A stretch of DNA of 64,000 nt. It comes from AG25 sp035517615 (GTDB lineage Bacteria > Gemmatimonadota > Gemmatimonadetes > Gemmatimonadales > GWC2-71-9). This document shows, piece by piece, positions 49,932 through 59,866 of this stretch. Numbering within the stretch: the first letter of the stretch is position 1; every line of letters begins with the position of its first letter. The stretch lies in assembly GCA_035517615.1 (NCBI GenBank), contig DATIYM010000013.1, positions 56,401 through 120,400 on the forward strand, in the 5' to 3' direction. A program made the translations under genes and the position numbers. The notes below the pieces were generated by a model, which saw nothing but the letters and a program-made list of their open reading frames with translations, had not been told where the DNA came from and made no database searches.

Positions 49932-51143
49932 GTGAGCCGCGACATTCCTCTGGGCGACCTGAACCTCGGCCAGGTTCGAGACGCACTGGCGCGCATTTCC
50001 GCCGATGGCTGGCTGCTGTTCGATTTCCATCGTATCAACCCAGTTGTGGGGCGGCTGCTCGGGTCGGGCGCGCTCGGCCTCGGCACCCGGAGGCTGTTTG
50101 TCCTGCTGCCGCGAAGCGGGCCCCCCGTAGCGCTGGCCCATCGGATCGAGCAGCACTCGCTCGCGGGGTTCCCGGGCGAGATCCGGCCCTACTCGTCCTG
50201 GCGCGAGCTGCACCGCGAGCTGCGCGCGCTGGTGGGGGGGCGCACGGTGGCTATGGAGGTCTCCCCCGAGGACGCGGTCCCGTACCTCGATCGGGTGCCT
50301 TACGGGGTGGTGCAGCTGATCGAATCGCTCGGCGGCCGAGTGGTGTCCTCGGCAAGCCTCGTCACCCAGTTCGCCGCGGGTTGGACGGCGCACGATCGCG
50401 ACGAGCACCGCCGCGCGGCGGAAGCGCTCTCTCAAATCGCGCGCGATACGCTCGGTTGGGCGGGCAGTGAGGCCGCACGCGGCGCCGAAGTGCGGGAAGT
50501 GGCGGCCCAGACGCGGGTACGCGAGGCGATGGCTCGTGCCGGCCTGATCAGCGACGATCCGCCGATCGTCGCGTTTCAGGAGAACACGGCGCTTCCTCAT
50601 TACGAGCCGCATCCCGGTCAGGACCGCCGGCTAGCGAGCGGGCAGGTGATCCTGATCGATCTGTGGGGTCGCACCGGGCCAGGCGTCGTGTTTGCCGACC
50701 AAACCTGGATGGGGTTCGCGGGCCGCAGCCCTGACGCCGAGGTGCGGCGGGTGTGGGAGGCGGTGCGGCGGGCGAGGGATCGGGTGGTCGACGTGTTACG
50801 GGAGCGATATAGGGGAACGAGGAATGGGGATGAGGGAAGGCTGAGCGGTGCCGACCTCGATGACGCGGCGCGTGCCGTAATTCGCGACGCGGGATACGCG
50901 GAGTATTTCGTTCACCGGACAGGACACTCGATAGATCGCGACCTGCACGGGTCGGGTCCTCATCTCGACAATTTCGAAACCGGCGACACGCGCGCGCTCG
51001 AGCCGGGCGTGGGATTCTCGATCGAGCCCGGGATTTATCTCCCGGGTCGCTTCGGCATGCGGAGCGAGATCAACGCGTTCCTGACGGCGACTGGTGTGGA
51101 GACGAGTCCCGCCCAAGCGCAAAACGATCTCCTGCTCGTGTAA
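49932..51143 (+). CDS. M24 family metallopeptidase (Xaa-Pro aminopeptidase/dipeptidase-like)
   Basis: A 403-residue creatinase-fold peptidase. The five metal ligands can be placed: Asp in ILIDLWG, Asp in VFADQTW, His in FVHRTGHSID, Glu in FSIEPGIYLPG and Glu in MRSEINAFL. The N-terminal 170 residues are the non-catalytic creatinase-N-like domain. A purine tract at 50811-50840 encodes RGTRNGDEGR in frame between two metal-binding strands. GTG start. It probably cleaves Xaa-Pro peptides in the cytosol. Confidence 0.9.
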   Translation: MSRDIPLGDLNLGQVRDALARISADGWLLFDFHRINPVVGRLLGSGALGLGTRRLFVLLPRSGPPVALAHRIEQHSLAGFPGEIRPYSSWRELHRELRALVGGRTVAMEVSPEDAVPYLDRVPYGVVQLIESLGGRVVSSASLVTQFAAGWTAHDRDEHRRAAEALSQIARDTLGWAGSEAARGAEVREVAAQTRVREAMARAGLISDDPPIVAFQENTALPHYEPHPGQDRRLASGQVILIDLWGRTGPGVVFADQTWMGFAGRSPDAEVRRVWEAVRRARDRVVDVLRERYRGTRNGDEGRLSGADLDDAARAVIRDAGYAEYFVHRTGHSIDRDLHGSGPHLDNFETGDTRALEPGVGFSIEPGIYLPGRFGMRSEINAFLTATGVETSPAQAQNDLLLV

Positions 51144-51308
51144 ATCGCGCCCATGATTGGGGTCTTGCGGCCCCCCCAAACGGGTGACATTTTCGCGCAG
51201 CCTCGAATTCTCTGCTCCAACTTCGGGGTCTCTTTCCTAGAAAATCTGCTGGGTTTGTCTGACGGAGGTGGTGTCGTGCTGCGATTCCCGCATCTGGAGG
51301 ACGGAACC

Positions 51309-54300
51309 ATGACGTGTCGTGTGCGAGGTGCCCTCTGGGCCGTCGCGCTCCTTTGCGTCGCCACTCCGCTTGCCGCGCAGGAAGCCACAGGCAAAATCGA
51401 AGGCGTGGTGAGCGATCCATCGGGAGCCCCGATTGCGAATGCACAGGTGACCCTCGCGGGCACGGCATTCGGCGCGCTGACGAGCGACAAGGGCTATTAC
51501 TTCATGAACAACGTCCCCCCGGGTACCTACACGGTGCGGGCGAAGTTCATCGGCTACACGGCCGCCGAGGTGCCGGGGGTGCGAATCCTGGCAGGACAGA
51601 CGATCACACAAAACATAAAGCTGACGCCGTCAGCGGTGGCGATCGGGCCGGTCGTGGTGGAGGCCGCCGCCAACCCGATCGTCCCTCGCGACCAGGTGAC
51701 TTCGAAGAGCACAATCACCTCCGCAGACATCAAAAACCTCCCTGTCGAAGACCTCCGCAACGTCCTGAACCTCCAGCCCGGCGTCGTCGAATCGAACAAA
51801 AGCAAGGGCGTCTCGATTCGCGGGGGCCGGCCCGGTGAGGCGGCGGTGTACGTCGACGGGGTGCTGGTGCGCAACTCCCAGCGCGGCATGACGCAGCTCC
51901 AGCTCGGGACGAACGCAGTCGAAGAAGCCTCGGTCACGACGGGCGCGATCTCGGCCCAATACGGCAACGCGCAGTCGGGCGTGCTGTCGTACGAGACGAA
52001 GGCGGGCGGACAGCGGTTCTCGGGATCGTTCTCTTATCAGGGCGACGACTTCGGCCTGTGGGACAACGTTGGCTACAACCGTATCGAGGCGAGCTTGGGC
52101 GGCCCGATCGCGGGCCACCTGACGTTCTTCCTGTCCGGGACGATCGAAGGGCAGAAGGCGTCGATGACCGACGTCGATCTGGGCGGCAACGGCCAGCTTT
52201 CGCTGCCCATCGAAGTGCAGAAGAACACCAATGTCGACCGGCCCATTTTCATCGCGTCGGGCGTGGATACGGTCGTCATGCAGCCCAACACCGTCGGCCA
52301 GAACCCGACCGACTCCGTCGCGATCCAGATTCCGCGCTTCGTCCAGTACAACGGCACCTGTGGGGAGTACGGCGCGGTGGCCTCGCCGAGCACCCAAGAG
52401 GCCCAGACGATCCGGAACAACTATGGAGTCGATTGCCAGGGACTGCGAACCCCCTATTCCGCGGTTGGCGATAACACCGCATCCGCCAAGCTGCAGTACA
52501 CCTACGGTAACGGCTCGCGGCTCAGCCTCACGGGACTCACGAGTAATGAGATGAACCGCGTGCTGAACCTCGGCCAGATCGTAGGGAGCGGGGCGGCGAG
52601 CGATCTCTACAACCCCTCCAATTATCAGGGCGTGAGCAATACGAATTACGCCGCGATCCTGAACTGGACGCAGAACCTGGCGCGCTCGAGCGAGCGCGCG
52701 ATGGCGCTCGACGTCAATCTGTCGTACCAGATCGATCATCACATCAACGGGATTCTGACGCGCCAGTCGGACCTCGATACGCGCGATCCGTTTGGCGGCT
52801 TCCTCTTCAAGCCGTTCAACTATGTCCTCGATTTCAATTCGACACACACCGTTCGGATCGGTGACTCGACGTACCAGAACGTCGGCTATCTCTCGGACCG
52901 GCAGATCCAGTGCGTGCAGGCCGGCGAAGGCTATTGCCAGCAGGACGTGCCGTTCCTCAATCAGAACGATCTCATCTCGACCCAGCCGTACCGCATGAAC
53001 CCCTACGGCGTCGAGCAAAGCAACCGGCTGGCGCTGTGGACCTCGGGAGAGGATGAGCTCGTCGATTTGTCGGAGGATAAGCGGGTCGAAGGGCGCGCCA
53101 ACTTCGACTGGCAAGCGGATCGCTATAACCGCGTCAGGGCCGGCGGCGATTTCCACTTCTACGACACGGGTCGTTACAACCCGGTGAACGGCATGAACTC
53201 GGCATTCTCGTTGAACGCCTATCACGAGACGCCGCACGCGTTCGGTGGGTACGTCGAGGATCGCCTCGACCTGGGCGACGTTGTGATCGTGGGTGGGCTG
53301 CGCTACGACCAGTACGCCTCGAACGCGCTGTTCCCGTACACGCCGGGACGCATTTCGACGCTGCCACCGGTGACGTCAGGCGATCAGCTCCCGATCAACA
53401 GTGCGCCGTTCGACCCCTACGACCCGACCGCAAAATTCATCGCGGCGCCTTCGCACGACGCGTGGAGTCCACGGGTGCAGGTGTCGTTCCCTGTTACGGA
53501 GAACACGAACTTCCGGCTGTCCTACGCGCACCAGGTCCAGATCCCGGACTTCGACCTCATGTTCCGCGGCATCAACACCGACCTGAGCGTGTCGAACCGG
53601 AACCAGACGTTCGGACGGGACCTCGATTTCGCGAAGACGATCATCTTCGAGTTCGGTATCCGGCACGCTTTCGGGCCCGATATGGTGCTCGACGTCGCCG
53701 CGTACAACAAGGACAAACTGTCCGACGTCACGGCGCGCCTGTTTCACCTGCCTGATCCGGCGCAGCCCGCGGGTCCCGGAGTGTACGACTCGGCGGACTT
53801 CCGGGTGCTTACGAACCAGGACTTCGGCAACGTGCGGGGCATCGACGTCCGGCTCGACCGCCGCTTCTCCAATCTGTTCAGCGGGTCGATCGCATACACG
53901 CTCCAGGTGGCGAAGAGCACGGGCTCCGATCCCTTCAGCTATACGACCCTGCTCGGCCGCGAGATCTCCAGTCTGACGGGCCAGACGAGCCCGCCACCGC
54001 AGGCGACTTTGCCGACCGACGACAACCGGACCCACAACATCACCGGTTCGATGCAGCTCCAGTTCCCGAATAACTGGAAGAGCGGCTCGACGATCGGGAG
54101 CATTTTCAAGAACGTCGGCGCGTTCGCCACGTTCCGATTCGCGAGCGGCCTCCCCTACACGTTGCTCGAGCCGCAGGCGCAGGGGCTCACGCTCGTCTCG
54201 CGGTGCGGCCTCGCGTGCCAGACGGCCGAACCGATCAACAGCTCGACACTTCCCTGGTTCGAGAATGTGGATCTCCGCATCACCAAAGGCGTCAAGGTGC

Positions 54301-54734
54301 GGCACATGGACTGGACGCTGTTCGCGGAGGCCAAGAACCTCTTCAACTTCCAGAACATCGTCGACGTGTTCCTCGAGACGGGGACCACGACCTACGCGGA
54401 CTATCAAGCAAAGTTCCTGAGCGAGCAGGTCGGGTTGCTCGCGGGCGAAGCAGCGAACGCCGGCATTCTGATGCCCGACAGCTCGGTGAATTTCAACCTC
54501 CTGGCGATGGGCTGCGCGCAGTGGCAGGGCCGGAACGCCGGTGGGTATTCGAGCGGTCCGGTGGACTGCGTGCTGCTCGAGCGCGCCGAAGCCCGATACG
54601 GAAACGGCGACGGCATCTTCACCCCGGCCGAGTACAAGGGGTCGTTTAACGCCTGGTACAACCTCCAGAACGCACCGAGCCGCTTCTACGGTCCGGGACG
54701 CAGGCTGCGGCTCGGTGCGCAGCTGTCGTTCTGA
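51309..54734 (+). CDS. TonB-dependent receptor with carboxypeptidase-regulatory N-domain
   Basis: A 1141-residue outer-membrane transporter. Signal peptide ending LAAQ; residues about 22-105 are a CarboxypepD_reg-like domain (KIEGVVSDPSGAPIANAQVTLAGT...YYFMNNVPPGTYTVRAKFIGY). A plug domain follows (NLPVEDLRNVLNLQPGVVESNKSKGVSIRGGRPGEAAVYVDGV), and then a large barrel to the end RRLRLGAQLSF. The C-terminal barrel carries an unusual insert with YGNGDGIFTPAEY, which looks like a weak EF-hand loop. The ATG at 51309 follows GGAGGACGGAACC. The substrate is unknown. It heads an envelope gene run. Confidence 0.9.
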   Translation: MTCRVRGALWAVALLCVATPLAAQEATGKIEGVVSDPSGAPIANAQVTLAGTAFGALTSDKGYYFMNNVPPGTYTVRAKFIGYTAAEVPGVRILAGQTITQNIKLTPSAVAIGPVVVEAAANPIVPRDQVTSKSTITSADIKNLPVEDLRNVLNLQPGVVESNKSKGVSIRGGRPGEAAVYVDGVLVRNSQRGMTQLQLGTNAVEEASVTTGAISAQYGNAQSGVLSYETKAGGQRFSGSFSYQGDDFGLWDNVGYNRIEASLGGPIAGHLTFFLSGTIEGQKASMTDVDLGGNGQLSLPIEVQKNTNVDRPIFIASGVDTVVMQPNTVGQNPTDSVAIQIPRFVQYNGTCGEYGAVASPSTQEAQTIRNNYGVDCQGLRTPYSAVGDNTASAKLQYTYGNGSRLSLTGLTSNEMNRVLNLGQIVGSGAASDLYNPSNYQGVSNTNYAAILNWTQNLARSSERAMALDVNLSYQIDHHINGILTRQSDLDTRDPFGGFLFKPFNYVLDFNSTHTVRIGDSTYQNVGYLSDRQIQCVQAGEGYCQQDVPFLNQNDLISTQPYRMNPYGVEQSNRLALWTSGEDELVDLSEDKRVEGRANFDWQADRYNRVRAGGDFHFYDTGRYNPVNGMNSAFSLNAYHETPHAFGGYVEDRLDLGDVVIVGGLRYDQYASNALFPYTPGRISTLPPVTSGDQLPINSAPFDPYDPTAKFIAAPSHDAWSPRVQVSFPVTENTNFRLSYAHQVQIPDFDLMFRGINTDLSVSNRNQTFGRDLDFAKTIIFEFGIRHAFGPDMVLDVAAYNKDKLSDVTARLFHLPDPAQPAGPGVYDSADFRVLTNQDFGNVRGIDVRLDRRFSNLFSGSIAYTLQVAKSTGSDPFSYTTLLGREISSLTGQTSPPPQATLPTDDNRTHNITGSMQLQFPNNWKSGSTIGSIFKNVGAFATFRFASGLPYTLLEPQAQGLTLVSRCGLACQTAEPINSSTLPWFENVDLRITKGVKVRHMDWTLFAEAKNLFNFQNIVDVFLETGTTTYADYQAKFLSEQVGLLAGEAANAGILMPDSSVNFNLLAMGCAQWQGRNAGGYSSGPVDCVLLERAEARYGNGDGIFTPAEYKGSFNAWYNLQNAPSRFYGPGRRLRLGAQLSF

Positions 54735-54775
54735 GCGCGACGATGAACCCAAAGCCTTTCATACGGGAGCAGGCC

Positions 54776-57700
54776 ATGCCAAAGCGCTTCTTGGGCCACG
54801 GAATATTGGCGACGGCGGGCGCGATTTTGGCGATCGCCCTTTGCACGAGCCCGGCGGCAGCCTGGCCCAAACCCGGGGCTGCCCGAGCCCCGAGTCTCTT
54901 CGCCGGATTCCTCGGCCGAATGAACGTGAACCACTGGGATTGCGGGCTCGATGCGCAAGGCCACGTCTGCGTGGACCCGAACGGCTCTACGACCGTCGGC
55001 GGCGGATTCTGGCCCAAGGGGACGGCCGACCAGTATGTGTTCGGTTCCGGCATTCAGGTCGCCGGAGTGGTGGATGCCTCCCTCACGAGTTTCCCGTGGC
55101 ATGGAGATACGACGGCCGCATTCTTCGAAGATCCCAGCGGCACGCACGAAAACGGGTCGCCGCTATCGCTCATCTGGACCTCGAACAATCCCAGCGATCT
55201 CGCCACGTGGCCGCGGGATGCGTTCGTCCCCAATGACACCTCCCTGTACGACCCGATTCTGATCGGGAAGGCCAATGCCTCCCAGGAGGACGTCTGGGCG
55301 CGGTATTGGGACGGCGACCCCAGCAAGAACGCCGGCCGTCCACATCCGTTGGGTGTCCTGGTGGATGAACGTGGACTCGCGTGGAATTTTCCGAGCGGCA
55401 ACGAAGACATTCAGTACTGGATTTTCACGATCACGAACATCACGGCGTCAAAGGCGTCCGTATATGCCGCCCGCCCTGATGCGGATTCGTTGACCAGTCT
55501 TGGGACTCGCTATCAGGCTGCGGTGAGCGGCGGGTTCAAGGTGACGATCCCCGATACCGGGTATACGATCACCAACGCGTACTTCGCGTTCGCGATGGAC
55601 GCCGACGTGGAAGCATCGGGCGCGAAGCAGAACTACACCACGGTGAACCTGCCCTTCAACATGGGCATCGCGTTCAAGAGCAACTGGTACGCCCCCGACT
55701 TCACGTATCCCGCGGCCATCTTCTCGCCACCCATCGCCGCGACGGTCGGCGAGGTCGGGGTGAAGTATCTCAAGAGCCCGCTCGTGAATCCGAGCAATCC
55801 GGCGCTCGGCGAGATCGGCCTCGTGCTGTACAGCGCCACCGTCAACGCGGGCGCGTTCGGCGACGCGGCTAATGCCACGCAAGTCTACCGCTATCTCTCG
55901 GGCACCCTGAATCCGAGCAAGGGTGATGCCCCCTGCAACTACGCCCCCGCGGTGCCCGCGAGCCAGGTTCACGTCTGCTATATCTCGACATCTGCCGACG
56001 ACATTCGGTTCTTCGAATCCTCGGGACCCTTTACGCTCAAGCCCGGGGAGTCGCAGACGATCGCGGTCGCCTACATCGGCGCTGGGCCCGTCGAGAACGC
56101 GGCGATCAAGGGTCGCGGTCCCGCATTGAACTTCCCGAACGGCGGTCCGATCGGCCCATACGGACCACAACAACCTGAATCACTCGCAACAGGGTCCCAG
56201 AAGCTCAGTGCGCTGGACAGCGTCTTCGGCGCGCTGACGGTCCAGGACAAGAACGCCGACGGGAAGATCGAGCAGAACGAGTACACCGTCACGCCGCGCT
56301 CGCTGCTCGCCAAGGGCTTGGTCGCGCAGGCCGTGTTCGATGCGCACTTCCTGCTCCCGTTCCCGCCGGATCCTCCGGGCTTCTTCCTCATCCCCGGCGA
56401 CAATCAGGTGACAGTGGTATGGAAGCCGAGTCCCACGGACGTCAACGGCGACCCGTACTTCGCCATCGCCTCGGCGCCCTTCAAGGCTGACGGCATCACG
56501 CCAAACCCGCTGTACGACCCCAACTACCGGCGCTTCGACGTCGAGGGGTATCGTGTCTATCGGGGTCGCACATCCGGCGACTTGACGGTCATCGCACAGT
56601 TCGACAAGGCCGGGACGACGTTCATCGACTATACGGGCGAGCTCAGCAGCCCCAATTGCGCGCCCGAATTAGGCGTCCAGAAGGGCTGCCCGGGCTACGA
56701 TGCGGTCACCAACAAATTTCCGTTCGATACCATCTACCCGTTCACCAAAGCCGACACGGTACCCCTGGTTGGCACCATCGTGCAGATCCCCCCGGGCGGT
56801 CGCGTGAAGCTCGCCGATAGCTCGATCCTCGTGATCAGCGCCGATACGGCGGTCACCGGCGGTGGCACCAACTTCCCGCCACTCAAGGACACAGCACTGC
56901 CCTACGCGTTTGTCGACAAGGGCGTGCTCAACGGTTTCACCTACTTCTATACGGTGGCGGCGTTCGATCTGAACTCAGTCAAGTCCACCGGGGCTGGATC
57001 CACGTCGCTCGAAGGGAAGCTGCCCGCACAATCCGTCGTACCGCGGAAGTCGTCGGGACAGGACGCCGGTGGGAGTAGTGTCGCCTCGGTGCTGTCGCCA
57101 CGCGGGACGGCGCTGAACGCCAAGGCACCGATCCCGGCCATTGACGCGACCACGGGTGAGTTTGCGGGGCCGATGCCACCGGCGAACGGGTTTGCCGCCG
57201 GATTCGTGATCGACGTCAGTCAGCTCGTCAGTACGGCGACGGCGACGTTCGTCATCGATTCGGTGACGCCCGGCAACGGCGATATTGGCGACGGCTATCC
57301 CGGCGTTCCAACGCTCTACTACATCACGCCTGTGGGTCACGCGCAAATCGTGATTCCCATTCAATCAGACGGCACCGATGTGACCGTCACAAACGCGGCA
57401 TTCACTCCGGCCGTTCCCGTCAGTGCCTCCAAGGGCGCTCGGTTCGGTGGGGACACGACATTCTCCCTCAGCGTTTCGGCATCCGTGACGGTGCCCGGCA
57501 CCTGGCGCCTGACTTCGTTCGGACGCGCGACGGCCAACGCCGACCCAGCCAATTCATCTCAGAACGGCCCGCGCTGGTGGACCGGGGCCGCCAACGAAAA
57601 CACACCACAGCCGAATTCCAAGGTGTGCACTCCGTCGGCCGGCACCTGTGTGCAGGCAGATCTCTCGCTGAACGCGGGCGCGATGACCGGCGTGGGAATT

Positions 57701-58678
57701 TTCCACCTGCAATCGTATAGCACGCTGAACAGCATCCCCATGCGCGATCTTGAAGCCATGCTCTCGACCGTCACGCGTGCCGCCGACTTCAAAGTCTACT
57801 GGGGAGCATCGGCAGGCGGCTCGGCAGTCGTTGATTCAGTTATCGACGTGACCCACAATGCCGTGGTTCCGTTCTCGAGCGTGATTCGTGGCACATGGGG
57901 AATTCTCGACGACTCGTCCTTCACGGGCCTCGCCGCGGCCAGCACCTACGACAAGAACAACGCCCTGCTGACCTGGGCCGACGCATTCTGTGTCGCGCCG
58001 GTGCCCGCGTTTGTCTTCACCGACCACGGGGGCCTTCCCATGTGCTCGGTCGATGCTCCATTGCGAAACCGTGCGCACCTGAGCGCGATCGCGTTCACAT
58101 CGTCGATCGACACCGCCGTCCCGCATCTCGCGGCGAACGGGACCGGCTTCATCTTCTACCTGAACGGCCACTTCTTCATGATGAAAACGGCCGCGTTGCC
58201 GACTGCGGGAACAGTGTGGAATGCGCGGTTCTACGCAGGTAACGTCACGGGCACGACCGGCAGCTATGCATTCGCACCCGCCGACGCGCGCCCACCGGTC
58301 GTGCAAGGGCTAAAGGAGCAGCAGACGGTCACCGGCTCGACCTTCAACGCCGCAGTGACGACCGACTCGATGCTGGCAAAGATTCACACGGTACCCGATC
58401 CATACTACGTCACCAACGCATTCGAGTCGTCGCCCAACGAGAAGATCATCCGGTTCGTGAACCTGCCAAGCCAGTGCATTCTCCGGATTTACTCTTTGTC
58501 CGGAGTGCTCGTGCAGATGATCGCGGTAAACGACGCGACGGGCGGCGCCGAGGCCCAGTGGGATCTGCGCAACCGCAACAACCAGTTCGTCGCGTCGGGA
58601 GTGTACTTCTGGCACGTCGAGACGCCGGACGGCAAGACCAAGGTTGGCCGGTTCACCCTCGTCAATTTCGCGAAGTAG
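54776..58678 (+). CDS. Very large exported protein with C-terminal sorting-type domain
   Basis: A 1300-residue secreted protein with a signal sequence ending in AAA-W. Its middle region has an EF-hand-like loop DKNADGKIEQNE (residues 491-502) and an Fn3-like stretch (NQVTVVWKPSPTDVNGDP...GYRVYRG). The last 90 residues, PDPYYVTNAFESSPNEK...RIYSLSGVLVQMI...GVYFWHVETPDGKTKVGRFTLVNFAK, resemble the FlgD/T9SS-type C-terminal sorting domains. The ATG 54776 follows GGGAGCAGG; an ATG at 54743 is possible. It lies between a TonB receptor and a PorV-like protein. Confidence 0.75.
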   Translation: MPKRFLGHGILATAGAILAIALCTSPAAAWPKPGAARAPSLFAGFLGRMNVNHWDCGLDAQGHVCVDPNGSTTVGGGFWPKGTADQYVFGSGIQVAGVVDASLTSFPWHGDTTAAFFEDPSGTHENGSPLSLIWTSNNPSDLATWPRDAFVPNDTSLYDPILIGKANASQEDVWARYWDGDPSKNAGRPHPLGVLVDERGLAWNFPSGNEDIQYWIFTITNITASKASVYAARPDADSLTSLGTRYQAAVSGGFKVTIPDTGYTITNAYFAFAMDADVEASGAKQNYTTVNLPFNMGIAFKSNWYAPDFTYPAAIFSPPIAATVGEVGVKYLKSPLVNPSNPALGEIGLVLYSATVNAGAFGDAANATQVYRYLSGTLNPSKGDAPCNYAPAVPASQVHVCYISTSADDIRFFESSGPFTLKPGESQTIAVAYIGAGPVENAAIKGRGPALNFPNGGPIGPYGPQQPESLATGSQKLSALDSVFGALTVQDKNADGKIEQNEYTVTPRSLLAKGLVAQAVFDAHFLLPFPPDPPGFFLIPGDNQVTVVWKPSPTDVNGDPYFAIASAPFKADGITPNPLYDPNYRRFDVEGYRVYRGRTSGDLTVIAQFDKAGTTFIDYTGELSSPNCAPELGVQKGCPGYDAVTNKFPFDTIYPFTKADTVPLVGTIVQIPPGGRVKLADSSILVISADTAVTGGGTNFPPLKDTALPYAFVDKGVLNGFTYFYTVAAFDLNSVKSTGAGSTSLEGKLPAQSVVPRKSSGQDAGGSSVASVLSPRGTALNAKAPIPAIDATTGEFAGPMPPANGFAAGFVIDVSQLVSTATATFVIDSVTPGNGDIGDGYPGVPTLYYITPVGHAQIVIPIQSDGTDVTVTNAAFTPAVPVSASKGARFGGDTTFSLSVSASVTVPGTWRLTSFGRATANADPANSSQNGPRWWTGAANENTPQPNSKVCTPSAGTCVQADLSLNAGAMTGVGIFHLQSYSTLNSIPMRDLEAMLSTVTRAADFKVYWGASAGGSAVVDSVIDVTHNAVVPFSSVIRGTWGILDDSSFTGLAAASTYDKNNALLTWADAFCVAPVPAFVFTDHGGLPMCSVDAPLRNRAHLSAIAFTSSIDTAVPHLAANGTGFIFYLNGHFFMMKTAALPTAGTVWNARFYAGNVTGTTGSYAFAPADARPPVVQGLKEQQTVTGSTFNAAVTTDSMLAKIHTVPDPYYVTNAFESSPNEKIIRFVNLPSQCILRIYSLSGVLVQMIAVNDATGGAEAQWDLRNRNNQFVASGVYFWHVETPDGKTKVGRFTLVNFAK

Positions 58679-58696
58679 CCGGAAAGGGAGCGTCGC

Positions 58697-59824
58697 ATGC
58701 ATCGGATTCTTGGACCCTGTTCCATCGGCCTGGCCGCACTCGTGTCGCTCGGTGCGCCGCTCGCGGCCCAGATCTCCCTGCCGTCCGACAACACGGCCTA
58801 CGGCACCACTTCGGCCGAGTTCCTTTTACTCGGCGCGGGCGCGCGTGGCATGGCCCTCGGTGGCGCCTATGCCGCGATTTCGAACGACGTCAGCGCATTG
58901 TATTACAACCCGGCAGGCGTGACGCTCATGGAGCACGCCGGGGCGATGGTGTCGACCTACAGCTACGTCGCCGACACCAAGTACACTTGGGCGGGACTCG
59001 CATTTCCAGTGAGCGGTGGTGCGCGCGCCTTCGGATTCCAGGTCGGCTACCTCGGCTTCTCCGGTCAGCCGGTCTATACGGTCGATCAGCCCGACGGCAC
59101 TGGCGGCACCTACAGCGTCTCGGAAACATTCGTTGGCGGCACGTTCTCGGAAAACTTCAGCGACCGATTTTCCGCCGGGATCACCGCCAAGTACATCCGT
59201 GATGGGCTCGGTGAGGTCACGGGCAACGCATTTGCGGTGGATTTCGGCACCAGTTTCCACGTCACCACGGGCGGCCGGCCGCTCCGCGCCTCGTTCACGA
59301 TTCAGAATCTCGGTACCACGCTCCAGTACAGTGGGACGCCGTTGACCGTGCAGACGACGCGACCGGCCGTGCCCGGCCAGGTCGACGTGCCGCAGGAGCC
59401 GCAACCCGCTGAGCTGCAGAACAAGGATTACGGACTGCCAGTCATGTTTCGCATCGGGGTTGCGTTCGATGCCATGAGCAGTCAGGACGCGCGCTTGACG
59501 ATTATGTCGGAGTTCAATCAGCCGAACAACAACAAGTCCGGGTTCGGATTCGGCGGTGAATTCACGTTCTCGGACATCGGCAAGTCCGGATTTTGGCTCG
59601 CGGGGCGGGGCAGCTGGACCTATCAACCGGCCAACAATATCGACGTCGGATCGCAGGCGGGATTCACGACGAGCTTGAACGGCAAGGATAACGAGCAAGG
59701 CCTTGCCGCAGGCTTTGGCGTGGGCTACCGCCGCAGCGCCTTCGGGTTGGGATTCGACTACGCCTGGCGCAGCATGGGGCCCCTCGGCGGGACGAATTAC
59801 TTGAGCTTCTCGGTGAATTGGTAG
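58697..59824 (+). CDS. PorV/PorQ family outer-membrane barrel protein
   Basis: A 375-residue FadL-like barrel with a signal peptide (LAALVSLGAPLAAQ). The family opening is AEFLLLGAGARGMALGGAYAAISNDVSALYYNPAGVTLM, and the barrel ends YLSFSVNW with a terminal aromatic residue. PorV is the outer-membrane shuttle of the Type IX secretion system in Bacteroidota; similar proteins are common in other phyla without the complete system. The position right after a protein with a sorting-like C-terminus fits such a role. GGAAAGGGAG precedes the ATG. Confidence 0.88.
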   Translation: MHRILGPCSIGLAALVSLGAPLAAQISLPSDNTAYGTTSAEFLLLGAGARGMALGGAYAAISNDVSALYYNPAGVTLMEHAGAMVSTYSYVADTKYTWAGLAFPVSGGARAFGFQVGYLGFSGQPVYTVDQPDGTGGTYSVSETFVGGTFSENFSDRFSAGITAKYIRDGLGEVTGNAFAVDFGTSFHVTTGGRPLRASFTIQNLGTTLQYSGTPLTVQTTRPAVPGQVDVPQEPQPAELQNKDYGLPVMFRIGVAFDAMSSQDARLTIMSEFNQPNNNKSGFGFGGEFTFSDIGKSGFWLAGRGSWTYQPANNIDVGSQAGFTTSLNGKDNEQGLAAGFGVGYRRSAFGLGFDYAWRSMGPLGGTNYLSFSVNW

Positions 59825-59864
59825 ACGGACGGAAGCAGACGGAAAGAGTCGGAAAGAGACGGAC
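59825..59864 (+). repeat. Tandem GACGGAA/GTCGGAAAGA purine repeat
   Basis: The 40 bases after the PorV stop consist of four imperfect units: ACGGACGGAAGC, AGACGGAAAG, AGTCGGAAAG and AGACGGAC. They also provide the only ribosome-binding purines for the following gene. The tract is of the same purine-rich type as those found inside conserved genes elsewhere in the window. Confidence 0.6.
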
Positions 59865-59866
59865 AA

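Noticed and set aside
51630..53237. A 535-codon minus-strand open frame inside the TonB receptor
   Set aside because: It lies fully opposite plug and barrel codons of the receptor and shows no protein-like motifs.
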